Shown here in pieces: positions 45,645 through 55,281 of a stretch of DNA of 64,000 nucleotides (position 1 is the stretch's first letter; each line of letters opens with the position of its first letter). The stretch is from Desmodus rotundus (taxonomy: Eukaryota > Chordata > Mammalia > Chiroptera > Phyllostomidae). Below the pieces are notes generated by a model. That model ran no database searches. It was given only the letters and a program-made list of their open reading frames with translations, and had not been told where the DNA came from. Location: positions 11,042,934-11,106,933 of the forward strand of contig NC_071398.1 in NCBI RefSeq assembly GCF_022682495.2, read 5' to 3'. Made by a program: the position numbers and the translations under genes.

Positions 45645-46265
45645 TTACCTTCCTGTCATCCGTTCTTCCTCGTGTAAATATCAGACAGCATTTTCTACAA
45701 CACCATCTCCTGCCATACACTCTCCTTTACAAATCTGTGCCATGATTCCCCCAACAGAATAAAACCAGATTCTTGAGGCCTCTCAGAAAGGTCCCCTTCT
45801 TATATTTCCAGTTCTGTTTTTTTTCTGAACTGTCTGGCATAACTTGTCATCCACTAAAAATATTGAATAGTTTGCCAAACTGTTTTTTTTTTTTAAGTTT
45901 TGAGCATTCGTCCACATAATATTTCCTCTTCCCTGATCACATTTCAGCTTTGCCTTTCCCAGGCTCTCCTGAAAGAGTTCATAATATATATTGTTTTATA
46001 TTCTCACAAATCTAGTCTTTTAAAAAAGTGGCAATTTTCCGCTCTCCTTCTCTCATTTGATATGATTACTTTATATACATCGCAAACACCAGTATGTCAT
46101 GATTCTATAACATTTCAACACCCTCCAAGGAACAAAATTCAGGGAGAGAAGGTGTGTCCATCTTAAGATCACCATTTGTGCCACGCAGACTCAGTCTAGA
46201 GAAAGGTAGCAGCTTGTCATGCAGAGCAGGGTTTTAAAAGGTGGCCGTGCTGGAGGCGTCCCTGT
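45645..46265. other. Unique or faint L2-like DNA, no gene seen
   Basis: Segments near 45700-45800 (TGCCATACACTCTCCTTTAC) faintly resemble L2, too weak to call. No gene. Confidence 0.45.
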
Positions 46266-46267
46266 GA

Positions 46268-46850
46268 TCACTGCAGCCCAAGTGCCCATCAGTAGATGAG
46301 TGGAAAAAAAAAAACTGTGGTACATTTACACAACGGAATAGTACTGGTGATCAAAAAAGAAGGAAATCTTATCATCTGTGACAGCATGGATGGACCTAGC
46401 GGATATATTGTGCTAAATGAAATAAGTCAGACAGGCAAAAATAAATACCATATGATTTCACCTATTTGTGGAATCTAAAGAACAACATAAATGAACCAAC
46501 AAAATTAAAACAGACTCACAGACAAAGAGAACAGACTGAAGTTTGCTACAGGGGAAGAGGCTGGGGGACTGGGTTAAAAAAGGTAAAGCGATGAAAACAA
46601 ATTAGTAGTTACAAAATAGTCACAGGGATATTAGGTACAGCAGAGAGAATGTGGTCAATAATATGGTAAGAACTATGCATGATGCTAGGTGGGTGCTGGA
46701 AGTATTGGGGGGGTCACTTTATAAAGTACGTGATTATCTAACCACGATGCTGTACACCTGAAACTAATACAAAATAATATTGAATGTAAGCTGTAACTGA
46801 AAAATAAAATTAAAAAAATTAAAATAACTGAAAAAATTAAGTTAAAAAAA
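46268..46850 (+). mobile_element. L1 LINE, 5' truncated, with tail
   Basis: GCAGCCCAAGTGCCCATCAG, ACTGTGGTACATTTACACAA, GACAGCATGGATGGACCTAG, AATGAAATAAGTCAGACAGG, CATATGATTTCACCTATTTG are the C-terminal ORF2 region, followed by the 3' UTR and the end TACACCTGAAACTAATACAA, GTAACTGAAAAATAAAATT and an A-rich tail to 46856. ORF2 retains a 60-codon open stretch at 46296-46478 (MSGKKKTVVHLHNG...), the least decayed L1 coding piece in the window. Confidence 0.9.
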
Positions 46851-46856
46851 AAAAAG

Positions 46857-47555
46857 ATCACAACCCAGGCTCAAAGATTGGAGCCTTGAGTCTAGTCCAG
46901 GTTATATTGCTACCATTTAGGAAAGTAAAATGTGAGCTCCACTTTCAACCGGAATTTTAAGGTACCTTCTCCCAGACACAGAAACTTGATAAAGATGCTT
47001 TGGATCACAGTAACGATGACACACTCAGACAGATGGACAGCAAGCATGCAACACGAGAGGGACAAAAACTCCCACCAGACCTGACAAGGGGCAGAACTGG
47101 CCATTTTAAGGCAGTACCCCAGGACTTGAAACTTTCTTATCTTCTGCACCCTTTCTCCTGTTTATTGAGTGGGACCTGCTTAAACATCGGTGCTGAGGCT
47201 GAAGAGATGGCAGAGACAGTTTCTGTGACCTAATAGCTACTAAGTAGATTTTATTTATTTGTAATAACTGATTAGTTAACACTCTGAAGGACACAAACCA
47301 ACAGCCCTCGATTATGAATATTCTCTAATGATCAGAATTTGGATCAGTGCTGCCTCTCTGGGTACTTGTTCGTGGATGAAAGAGCAATCTGTCAGAAAAA
47401 GGCCCCCACGTGGGTGACGGGATCAGTTCAGGCAGGTGAACGAGAGGAAGCAGGATTGTTGCTAGTACCAAAATAGAAGATAAAAACAAGATACAAGTCA
47501 ACACATTTTTATTGCAAAAGAGCCAGATTTTAGAACATTCCTGGTTTTGCGGATC
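46857..47555. other. Unique DNA, no gene seen
   Basis: No recognised gene or repeat. Confidence 0.5.
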
Positions 47556-47559
47556 AGGG

Positions 47560-47755
47560 TGGCTCGACCTCAGCAATGTTGACATTCGGGGCTGGATGGT
47601 TCTTTGTTGTGGGAGGGGCTGTCTATTCATTACAGGATGTTTAGCAGCATCTGTGGCTTCTAGTCAGATGTCAGTCAGTAGTCACCCTAAGTGTGACAGC
47701 TAAAAATCTGTCCAGGAATTTTCAGAGGTCCCTGATGGTGTTACAGAGCAGAGGG
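47560..47755 (-). mobile_element. MER5A (hAT-Charlie)
   Basis: TTGACATTCGGGGCTGGATG, GTTCTTTGTTGTGGGAGGGG, TTACAGGATGTTTAGCAGCA and TTCAGAGGTCCCTGATGG follow MER5A in reversed order. It ends just before the LTR at 47768. Confidence 0.88.
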
Positions 47756-48166
47756 GGTGGTGGTTCATGATAAATTATTACAGAAAGGATTCCCCCTTTC
47801 TGTCTCTGGAGGTTCCTTCCCCCCACGCCCACCTGCTAGGTTCGCAATGCCTGCCGCCAGAGGAAAGACGTCTCTCAATGCCAGAGACTGGTGAAAAGGA
47901 AAGGAATTGTTTATTTAAAAGTTACACAGACTTAAGAGTAATGACCTAATGTCTTCAATAAGATACTAAAGTCCTCTAGAATACCCACAGATGCACAGTC
48001 CTTCCCTCTCCCTGTGCCCAGTCCGGGGTACCGTGTCTCAGGAAAGGAAGTAGAATTCCGTGATTCAGGCTCCCGGCACCATCAGCTGTGTGGCTGCTGC
48101 GATCTCCAGTTAATCCAAAGCCATGTGGCACCTTCTCATGGCCCACCAGCAAGAGTCCTCTCTTTA

Positions 48167-48390
48167 CTTCACCAGAGCTGCCTGATCCTGGCCCTCTTTC
48201 TTTCCTTCAGAACCTCGTGGTCCTCTCTACTATCCTTCAGAACCGTGTGGTTCTTTTCCCCACTTCAGAACCACATGGACCTCTATCTATCTACTTGCTT
48301 CAGAGCTGCGTGGTTCTACTCTTTCCTTCAGAGCCGCATGGTCTCCTCCTTTCTCCCCCAAAACTTTGTGGTCCTCTCTCTTCTATGGCT
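48167..48390. repeat. Degenerate approximately 30-bp tandem repeat in LTR
   Basis: Units start with CTTCAGA-like bases at 48205, 48235, 48263, 48298 and 48326, with a degenerate upstream unit at 48167 and a downstream one near 48359; each continues with GTGGTCCTCT or GTGGTTCT. Spacing varies from 28 to 37 bp. Confidence 0.8.
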
Positions 48391-48658
48391 GCCACGCCTA
48401 GGTTTAAATCCCAGCACCCATCTTCCTTTGCAGCCCCATTTCCAACTCCTCCTGCAGTCAGCTACACCTGCCAGCATCCCCGTATTCTTCCAGCTTTACT
48501 GGGCTGCCATAGTAAGTCTGGGCAGGTGTGGCCCCATGGCATGGAGCCAATCATCTCCAAGCTCTCACGCAGGCCCTGTAACCAGGGGGAGTTGCTTCCC
48601 AGTCCCACCTTGGGTGGAAGTCACTCCCATCTCCCTGGCTCAAAGCAGGGCCACAGCT

Positions 48659-48705
48659 ATTTAACATATCTATGAAACCAGTTAAAGGTTATAGATATGT
48701 TAAAT
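48659..48705. repeat. Perfect 15-bp inverted repeat
   Basis: ATTTAACATATCTAT at 48659-48673 and its exact reverse complement at 48691-48705, separated by 17 bases. It can fold as a stem-loop in either strand and lies in the U3-like part of the LTR. Confidence 0.95.
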
Positions 48706-48949
48706 GACTGTGCCAGGGGTTAGCTACAAAGCTGTTGCTACCCAAAATAGCTCTGAATGGCCCTGTTCCATGTGTCCCATGCCCCCTGGCTCAGGCCTGT
48801 GGGGGTGAGGACATCCTATATACATTTTTCTAATATTTCCTGGACACCCCGAGTCCTGGACCCCATCACAAATCCCTTCTTGGGGCCCTCCTCTTGGCTG
48901 CACCCTGCTTCAATGGGGCAAACTTTCCCTCAGTTAAGTATCATCATGC

Positions 48950-49620
48950 CATTCGAAAGAATTTTGTTTGAATAAAATGAGATAAGGTATTTGGAAATTC
49001 TTTGTATGGTTTTCAAACTTGGAGAATTAGTTACTTAATTTTCATTCGGAAGTAAATGATGAATCTTGTTTACCAAAGAGGGTTTTTTTTTCCCTGTCTG
49101 GAGACTTTTTCGTTGTTGCTGCTTTCCAATACTTCAGTAGAACAGGTGTATTCTCCCCCTGTGCCCTGGAAGAGGCATCAGGGGCTTTGAGGTGTCAAAT
49201 AACTTGCCCACAGCCATGGGCGTTTAAGTGCAAATGTGCAGTATTAACCCGGGTGCAGGGACTTCAAAGACCATGTTTTACACAGCTACACTGGATCTCT
49301 TCATTTTACACAGTCAACATTTCATGAGTGAAATTAAGCTGTTCTTCTCAGCAGTTTTCTTCAATCTTATATTTAAATCAGTTCCTACTTTTTGTCTACA
49401 TCGTGTCTAATAAAGTACTGGGGCTTTGTGAGCATTAGGGCTTAATTGGGGATTTCCTGCTCAGTATGAATCTAGGATAAGCATCGTGATTTGTGTCTGC
49501 GTTCTATCCCAGTCCATCCCATTTTCAAATGTGGGCAAATCATGGGATGAGAATACTTCCACGACATGGTTCTCATCCTCATTCTTTTAAGGCATACCAG
49601 GATTCACTGTCATTAACTTT
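48950..49620. other. Unique DNA, no gene seen
   Basis: No recognised gene or repeat. Confidence 0.5.
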
Positions 49621-49624
49621 CCTA

Positions 49625-49810
49625 TTAAAAATGGCTACAATTTGTTGAGAACTTTCTGTAAATATTCAGCATCCTAACTTCAAAACTACCGCATGGGGTC
49701 AGTATTCTTAGTATCCCCAATTTATTGCTGCACAGTCTGAGATGCTGAGAGTTAGGGACAAGTCACATAGCTCACTTGTAGGAGTGAGGATACAAACCTC
49801 CACCTGTTTG
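49625..49810 (-). mobile_element. MIR SINE
   Basis: Reversed MIR: TACAATTTGTTGAGAACTTT, CTTAGTATCCCCAATTTATT, GACAAGTCACATAGCTCACT. Confidence 0.75.
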
Positions 49811-50285
49811 ATGGAAAAACCCATATGTGTAAATACCTATATTAATTTTTATACAAAGTCAGTCAACGAAAATATAGATAAAGACCACTGCAGAAATTTT
49901 AGATTCTTAATACTTATGCAAAACCTGGCTACCAGATACAAATAAGTTAACAAAGGCAATAACTTTTTTTTGTAAATGGGGGTTATAAGCTATGACATTA
50001 TTACTTAAGTCTCTATTTTGTTCTACCATTGGATACTGATTTCTATCATAGGGCTCTTCCTTGGATCAAAGCCCCATTGAGTATTCCCTGATGTGAGTAA
50101 GTCTGATACATGTATCTTCTGGGTACAAAAAAGTAAAAATAGAAAAAAAAAGGGAAAGGAAGAAGTTCCACAGGATTGCTAACAAACACAATTACAATTA
50201 TCATCTAAATTAGTAGAGATTCAGAGGTGTGCATGCTTTTGAGTAGAAGCTGAACAGCAGAGATTTGAATATTTTTCACTTTTAG
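49811..50285. other. Unique AT-rich DNA, no gene seen
   Basis: No recognised gene or repeat. Confidence 0.5.
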
Positions 50286-50289
50286 CTTG

Positions 50290-50658
50290 GTGTTTATATT
50301 TTTATTTTTTAAATTTGTATTGAATTAATTGGGGTGACATTGGTTAATAAAATTATATAGGTTTCCGGTGTACAATCCTATAACACATCATCTGTATATT
50401 GTATTGTGTGTTCATCATCCCAAGTCAAGTCTCCTTCCATCACTACTTATACCCCCTTTACCCTCTCCTCCCTCCCCCCAGCCCCCTTTTCCCTCTGGTA
50501 ATCACCATACTGTTGTCTGTGTCTATGACTTTTTCTTTTTCGTTCTTAATCCCTTCCCCTCTTTCACCCAGCCCTGAAAAACCCCACCCCTTGGACAGCT
50601 GTCAGTCTGTTCTCTAGCTACTAGTTGGTTTCTATTTTGTTTGTTAGTTTATTTTGTT
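50290..50658 (-). mobile_element. L1 LINE 3' part (sense on minus)
   Basis: TTTTATTTTTTAAATTTG, AATTGGGGTGACATTGGTTA, AATAAAATTATATAGGTTTC, GTGTACAATCC and a CT-rich tract form the reversed 3' UTR and tail of the L1 lineage of 9406 and 16515. It meets the oppositely oriented piece at about 50659. Confidence 0.9.
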
Positions 50659-50830
50659 TGCACAATGGAATGCTTCTCAGCCATAAAAAAGAAGGAACTC
50701 TTACCCTTTGTGACAGCATGGATTAACCTGGAGAGCATTATGTTAAGTGAAATAAGCCACCCAAAGAAAGACAAGTGCCATATGATTTCACTCATATGTA
50801 GAATCTAATGAACAAAATAAACTAGCTTAG
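50659..50830 (+). pseudogene. L1 ORF2 C-terminal fragment, inverted relative to its 3' part
   Basis: CACAATGGAATGCTTCTCAG, CCATAAAAAAGAAGGAACTC, GTGACAGCATGGATTAACCT, AAGTGAAATAAGCC and CATATGATTTCACTCATATG are ORF2 C-terminal text on the plus strand. Together with 50290-50658 it makes a 5'-inverted L1 insertion. Both pieces share AAAATAAACTA-like bases at the inner junction. The coding stretch is too short to be functional. Confidence 0.85.
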
Positions 50831-50870
50831 TAAGTGTTTAGATAGCAGATTGCTGGGAAATGGTAAAATA

Positions 50871-51000
50871 CAGGGTGGGGCAAAAGTAGGTTTACAGTTG
50901 TTCTTATGGAAAATAATATAATAATTAATAAATAATAATACGTGCATAAACTCTGTGTTTTGTATGCTCACAACTGTAAACCTACTTTTGTCCTACCCTG
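50871..51000. mobile_element. Mariner MITE with TA duplication
   Basis: A 130-bp element with 31-bp terminal inverted repeats starting CAGGGTGGGGCAAAAGTAGG (left) and CAGGGTAGGACAAAAGTAGG (right, inverted), differing at only two positions, and flanked by TA at 50869-50870 and 51001-51002. The interior is AT-rich and non-coding. It is a non-autonomous Tc1/mariner element that needed a transposase in trans. High arm similarity suggests a fairly young insertion. Confidence 0.96.
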
Positions 51001-51002
51001 TA

Positions 51003-51765
51003 TATAAGGTCTATATAGAATTTAAGGAACAAAAATAATTTATTTTGGAGAAAAAGTAGAACCACTGAATGAGTTCATCATCAAAAATACTTTTGATTTA
51101 CCTTCTAATTAATTCAATTAACTTGGTGGAGCAACTACTATATGCTAGAATCTGTTCTACATTGCAGCAATTTAAAATAAGGCACAAGAGTAAAGGATAG
51201 AAAGGGTTATATTTCATTCTACCCTTTTACTTATGCTTTAGATTTGAGTGGGATGTGTGTTAACATCAAATAATTTTAGGGTCATTTGAAGAGTGAATTT
51301 GACCCTCATTTTATGAACACATGGGCTACTAATGACCTGTTAGTATACATTTTGGTCATATCAACAAATGACTTGGGTAAAGGGAGCAATTTAGGAAATT
51401 ATTCAAACCAGCCATTTAGGGAGTAGATGGCAGCTGGGAATGGAAAGAGGTAAGTCCTTTGACACAGTAACATCGCTGAGATATGAAAACAAAATAACTT
51501 CTATTCTTTCTACTTGGAAAACACTCCATGAGGGGAAAATCACCACCAGAAACGTTCTCTCACTTGGTCAACATTTTATATTGTTTCACTTTTATTGCCA
51601 CTGAAGGCGAGTCTCTTTCTTAATATATATCATTAGTGGGTTGTATATTTGATGAAGTCCTTCTAGTAAAGGTGAATTTCAACGTCTCCAAAAGGCTTTT
51701 CAAATTCAATTCTGCTTCCACAGATGGAATCATTTGCCAAGCGTGTGCCACAAATTAGACATTTG
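51003..51765. other. Unique AT-rich DNA, no gene seen
   Basis: No recognised gene or repeat. Confidence 0.5.
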
Positions 51766-51769
51766 AGAA

Positions 51770-52200
51770 GCAGGCAGCAAGTTTGTTAATTATTGGGATT
51801 CATTTAATGACCTTATTCTCATTAGGCTTTATGAGCCGTGCGGCACCCAGAAACGTGTGAACGTCCACAACCACCACACGGTAATGTCAGGAGACAATTG
51901 AGGGCACTGCGGAGGATTCTTGCAGGAAAACAAGGGGCGGCAAAGGCTCTGTGTATCACCGCGTTGTTAGAGATGGAATTAAGAATTGCTAATTATAGGG
52001 AATTAAGTGGAGATCATCTTCATTGCAACAAATTAAGGGAGACGTCAGTTTGGCTCCAAAAACAAATGTTGAATATACACATAAATCATCCCGTTTCGCA
52101 GTCGACACTTCATCCTGGGTGTGACGAGCTGTGTAATAGTGTTTTACTGCCACATGATCTGCGAGTAGGCACAGTTTGTCATCGGAAGGATTTTTAAAGT
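51770..52200. promoter_or_regulatory. Candidate conserved non-coding element
   Basis: The stretch retains many CpG sites against an AT-rich background and contains homeodomain-like motifs (GGAATTAAGAATTGCTAATT, AATTATAGGGAATTAAGTGG). It is free of recognisable repeats and carries a 119-codon ORF at 51838-52197 whose product (starting MRHPETCERPQPPHG) I do not recognise. A regulatory element is my preferred reading because the opposite strand is partly open as well, but a coding exon is not excluded. Confidence 0.35.
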
Positions 52201-53240
52201 GTTGATCTTTTAGAAAAAGAATCTCACACTTCAAATGTCCTTATGATGGAAAACACATGAAAGAGCTGTTCTTTCTTTAGTCTATTGGCACTTCGTTGTT
52301 ATCATTCCTGATATAAAGAAAACTGAAGATCGACTCTGAATAAAATGAAATAAGCACTTGTTTCAACATATATCTCACTTCATCTCCACTTCTGCAAAAG
52401 AAGAAAGCCGCGGAGGGTTACAGTGGGTCAGAGTTTAGTAAGAAATCAAAAATAAAAAGTGTTTAGAAAATCAGACATAGACAGATGACAGCCTAGAAAA
52501 AACTTCACTGTGTCAACGCTGAGGTCAGACCTATGCTGGTCTCATATCTTGCCTATTAAAGCTATTTAAATCCAACTTAGCATATTTCCAGTTTGGTTAA
52601 TGAAGTTAAATGAGAGATAGGAAAACAGGAGTTAAAAACAGCTTTGAAAAGATAGAAGCATCCTTGTCATTAGCCCAGGTATTGAATGTAGCTTACAAAT
52701 TCACACTATGTAGGTATCATTTTCCTTACCTCACATTTAAAAACATATAAACTTTCTATTATTGCCAAGGGAGATCATAGATGTTCACGTTTTTGAAACA
52801 ATAATATGTGATGTAAATCAATGGAGTCAGTGATGGTAATGGTGATGGTGATGCTGCTGATAGTGTAATGATTCTCATCATTTTCAACAAACCCCAAACT
52901 GAAAATTCATTAAGAGATGGGACTTGCTTTGCCACCCTCCATGACCTTGACGGTGACCACTTAATATTATTAATTCAACTTTGTTTCAGCATACTTGAAA
53001 GCGGAGTAATCCGTTCTTCTCACCTTGAGCATTACTTTCCTCTTTCCAATCCTTGGACTAGAGGATTTAACCTCAGGCTAGAACTGGTTCCTCCATAAGG
53101 ACAAATGTCTCAGGGTGTGTGAGAAGTGGAACTTTTCTTGCTGTGGGGGTTTCAACATGGCCTGCAGAAGAATTTGTGTGCATGGGCGTGAACCCTGTTA
53201 TACAGGGGAGTATCTCTTCCGTGTGGTTCTACTTTGCACT
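52201..53240. other. Unique DNA, no gene seen
   Basis: A short GGTGATGGTGATG run occurs near 52840. Nothing else is recognised. Confidence 0.5.
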
Positions 53241-53241
53241 T

Positions 53242-53462
53242 TTATTAATTAATTAATTTATTTTAGACCGAGGGGAAGGGAGGGAGAAAGAGAGGAAGAG
53301 AAACATCCATGTGACAGACAAACATCGATCGGTTGGCCCTGGGATGCACCCCAACCCAGGATGGAAACCACAACCCAGGCCTGTGCCCTGATGGGGAATC
53401 GAACCAGCAACACTTTGCTTTGCAGGATGACGCCCAACCAACTGAGCCACGCTGGCCAGGGC
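53242..53462 (-). mobile_element. VES SINE
   Basis: Minus-strand head GCCCTGGCCAGCGTGGCTCA, GCTGGTTCGATTCCCCATCA (good B-box-like sequence), GGGCACAGGCCTGGG, then a CT-rich body and AATAAATTAATTAATTAATA tail. Flanked by an imperfect repeat, CTACTTTGCACTT and GTACTTCACACTT. Overlapping ORFs of up to 100 codons are chance. Confidence 0.95.
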
Positions 53463-55035
53463 TGTACTTCACACTTGAAAACAAATTTAAACATGAAAAG
53501 CTTTCATACTCTAATAAGATGCCTCTTGCCATGTCTCTTTTCCTTGTTCTTATGAGTTTGCTCACTTGCTGGTGGGTTGGGTCTCATATCTCCTTGAGGT
53601 CACACATCGTTGTGTAGGTATTTTCTGTGTTCCTGCTCTTGTCATCTGTGTTTGCTTAGGAGTGATCATACTCAGCATGTCAGAATGGGCTACTTAATTA
53701 AACTTAAAGATTCTCAGAACCCAAGGCTACAGAGATGCATCCAGGTAATAAGTCAGATATAAATAAATAATAATCAAGAAGCATGGCATTTAAACAGCAC
53801 ACTCATGGACTTCATGTGAACTCACTGCACTGCATAGCTGAAAGGATCCGTAGGATTAAGGAAATTTAATTAGTGCTATTTTGAACTGGAATTTCCAGGC
53901 CTATGAGACTTCCGTTAATAAAATCCTCTCTTCAAATATCTAGTTTATTCTCATGTGGAAGGATGAGAAAGAGACAAGGGAGTTCTTCAAGACAGCCTTA
54001 AGGATTGCAAATCTCTGGAAACACATTCCAATCAACACAACTTTATCGAAAAGTGCTTTTGACTGTTGGATGATGACTGGAAGGTCTTTGGCATTGCGGT
54101 TCAGCACGGAGGTGAAGGTGGAGGTGAGTCTGACTATCTGAAAGAGCAAGCATCTAATGACATTATAGTCTCTGAATCCCCTACTGTTTGAGCCAAGCTT
54201 CATTTCTTTGACAGTAAAACTCAACATGCCCCTATGTTCTGTACTTAAACCGTATAAATCACTCTACAGTAACAATGCATCGGTACTTTTCTTATAGGGC
54301 TGTTGGGAGAAACTCTTAATTTAAAAACAAAACAAAACAAACCACACAGCCACAAAAAGAATGTTCAAGTGTTTTGATACCCAACGAAAAAGGACAATGG
54401 AGAAAACTATATTGGATTTATGGTTTTACTCATAAGTTTGGAGTTTGAGGGAAACTAGAACTTCTTTGACAGCGAGTGTGGACTGTTAGTAATGGAGTGT
54501 ACCTTCTTTATTCTCCCTGTTTCTTTGAAAGATATGGTTAGGAGTGATGTTGAATCTTTTTAAATGGCTGCCTCTTGGGAAAGGACAGAAAGGGGGGTAA
54601 AAGCCAAACTGTAGAACTTAACCACCATGTGCCATAGACTAATAGGTAAACCACTAATGTGGGGCTTTAGACAGTTGGTGTCTTCCTAGTTTGGGGTTTT
54701 AATCAGCAACTCTAATCCCCCACCCTTTTCTTTTTATAACTCTAACACTTTTGAAGAAAATAAGAGGATGGGAATCAATTCTACAATTTTGCTTCTCAGA
54801 CTCCCTTCAGAAAAGTAAGTAGATGACTAAAAATAAGATCAGAAGGGTTTACCTAAATTAATTCTGTGCTATAGAGAAGGAAATGGGATAGTCATTCCCC
54901 TGGAACAGTTTAGTACCGAGACACTTTTGTCTGCTCTATCACGCTGAATCTCAGCACAAGAATGCGAGGGGGTTTGAGCAAGCAGAATAAATAACCTGGT
55001 TACGTCCACATAGATAGTATTCTATGTATTCTACT
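53463..55035. other. Unique DNA; one weak exon-like ORF
   Basis: No gene is recognised. The ORF at 53953-54141 on the plus strand and an overlapping 95-codon ORF on the minus strand are discussed under findings. Confidence 0.5.
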
Positions 55036-55045
55036 CAGGGCTTTT

Positions 55046-55271
55046 TATTTATTTGTTCATTTTTATTGATTGATTTTAGAGAGACAGGGGGAAAGAGAGA
55101 GGGCAGGGAGGGGGGAGAGAGAGAGAGACAGAGAGAGACAGACATCAATTTGTTTTCCCACTTATTCATGCATCTGTTGGTTGATTCTTATATATCCCTG
55201 GACCAGAGATAAAGCCCAAAACTTTGGAGTATCAGGATGATGCTCTAACCAACTGAGCTACCCAGCCAGGG
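55046..55271 (-). mobile_element. VES SINE, older subtype
   Basis: Minus-strand head CCCTGGCTGGGTAGCTCAGT, and plus-strand body ATCAATTTGTTTTCCCACTT, ATTCATGCATCTGTTGGTTG. Flanked by CAGGGCTTTT at 55036-55045 and 55272-55281, a perfect 10-bp duplication. Same subtype as 45432-45644. Confidence 0.93.
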
Positions 55272-55281
55272 CAGGGCTTTT

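Larger units (their letters stand above)
47768..48946 (-). mobile_element. Probable solo LTR of an endogenous retrovirus
   Basis: On the minus strand, a polyadenylation signal AATAAA lies at 47910-47915 (plus strand TTTATT), followed by a U5-like stretch TCACCAGTCTCTGGCATTGA and an end close to TTATCA at 47768. Upstream is a long purine-rich U3-like region with a block of about six degenerate 30-bp repeats (48167-48390), a perfect 15-bp inverted repeat, and a possible start TGATAC near 48943. The terminal TG...CA pattern holds at both ends, but I found no convincing 4-6 bp duplication, so the borders are uncertain. No gag, pol or env coding sequence is present. The 216- and 195-codon ORFs at 48014-48675 run antisense to it and are chance ORFs created by the repeat block. 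Confidence 0.62.

Noticed and set aside
48014..48675. Two long overlapping ORFs of 216 and 195 codons, candidates for a protein-coding gene
   Set aside because: They lie in two frames of the same DNA, run antisense to a probable LTR and are made by its tandem repeats. No domain is recognisable.
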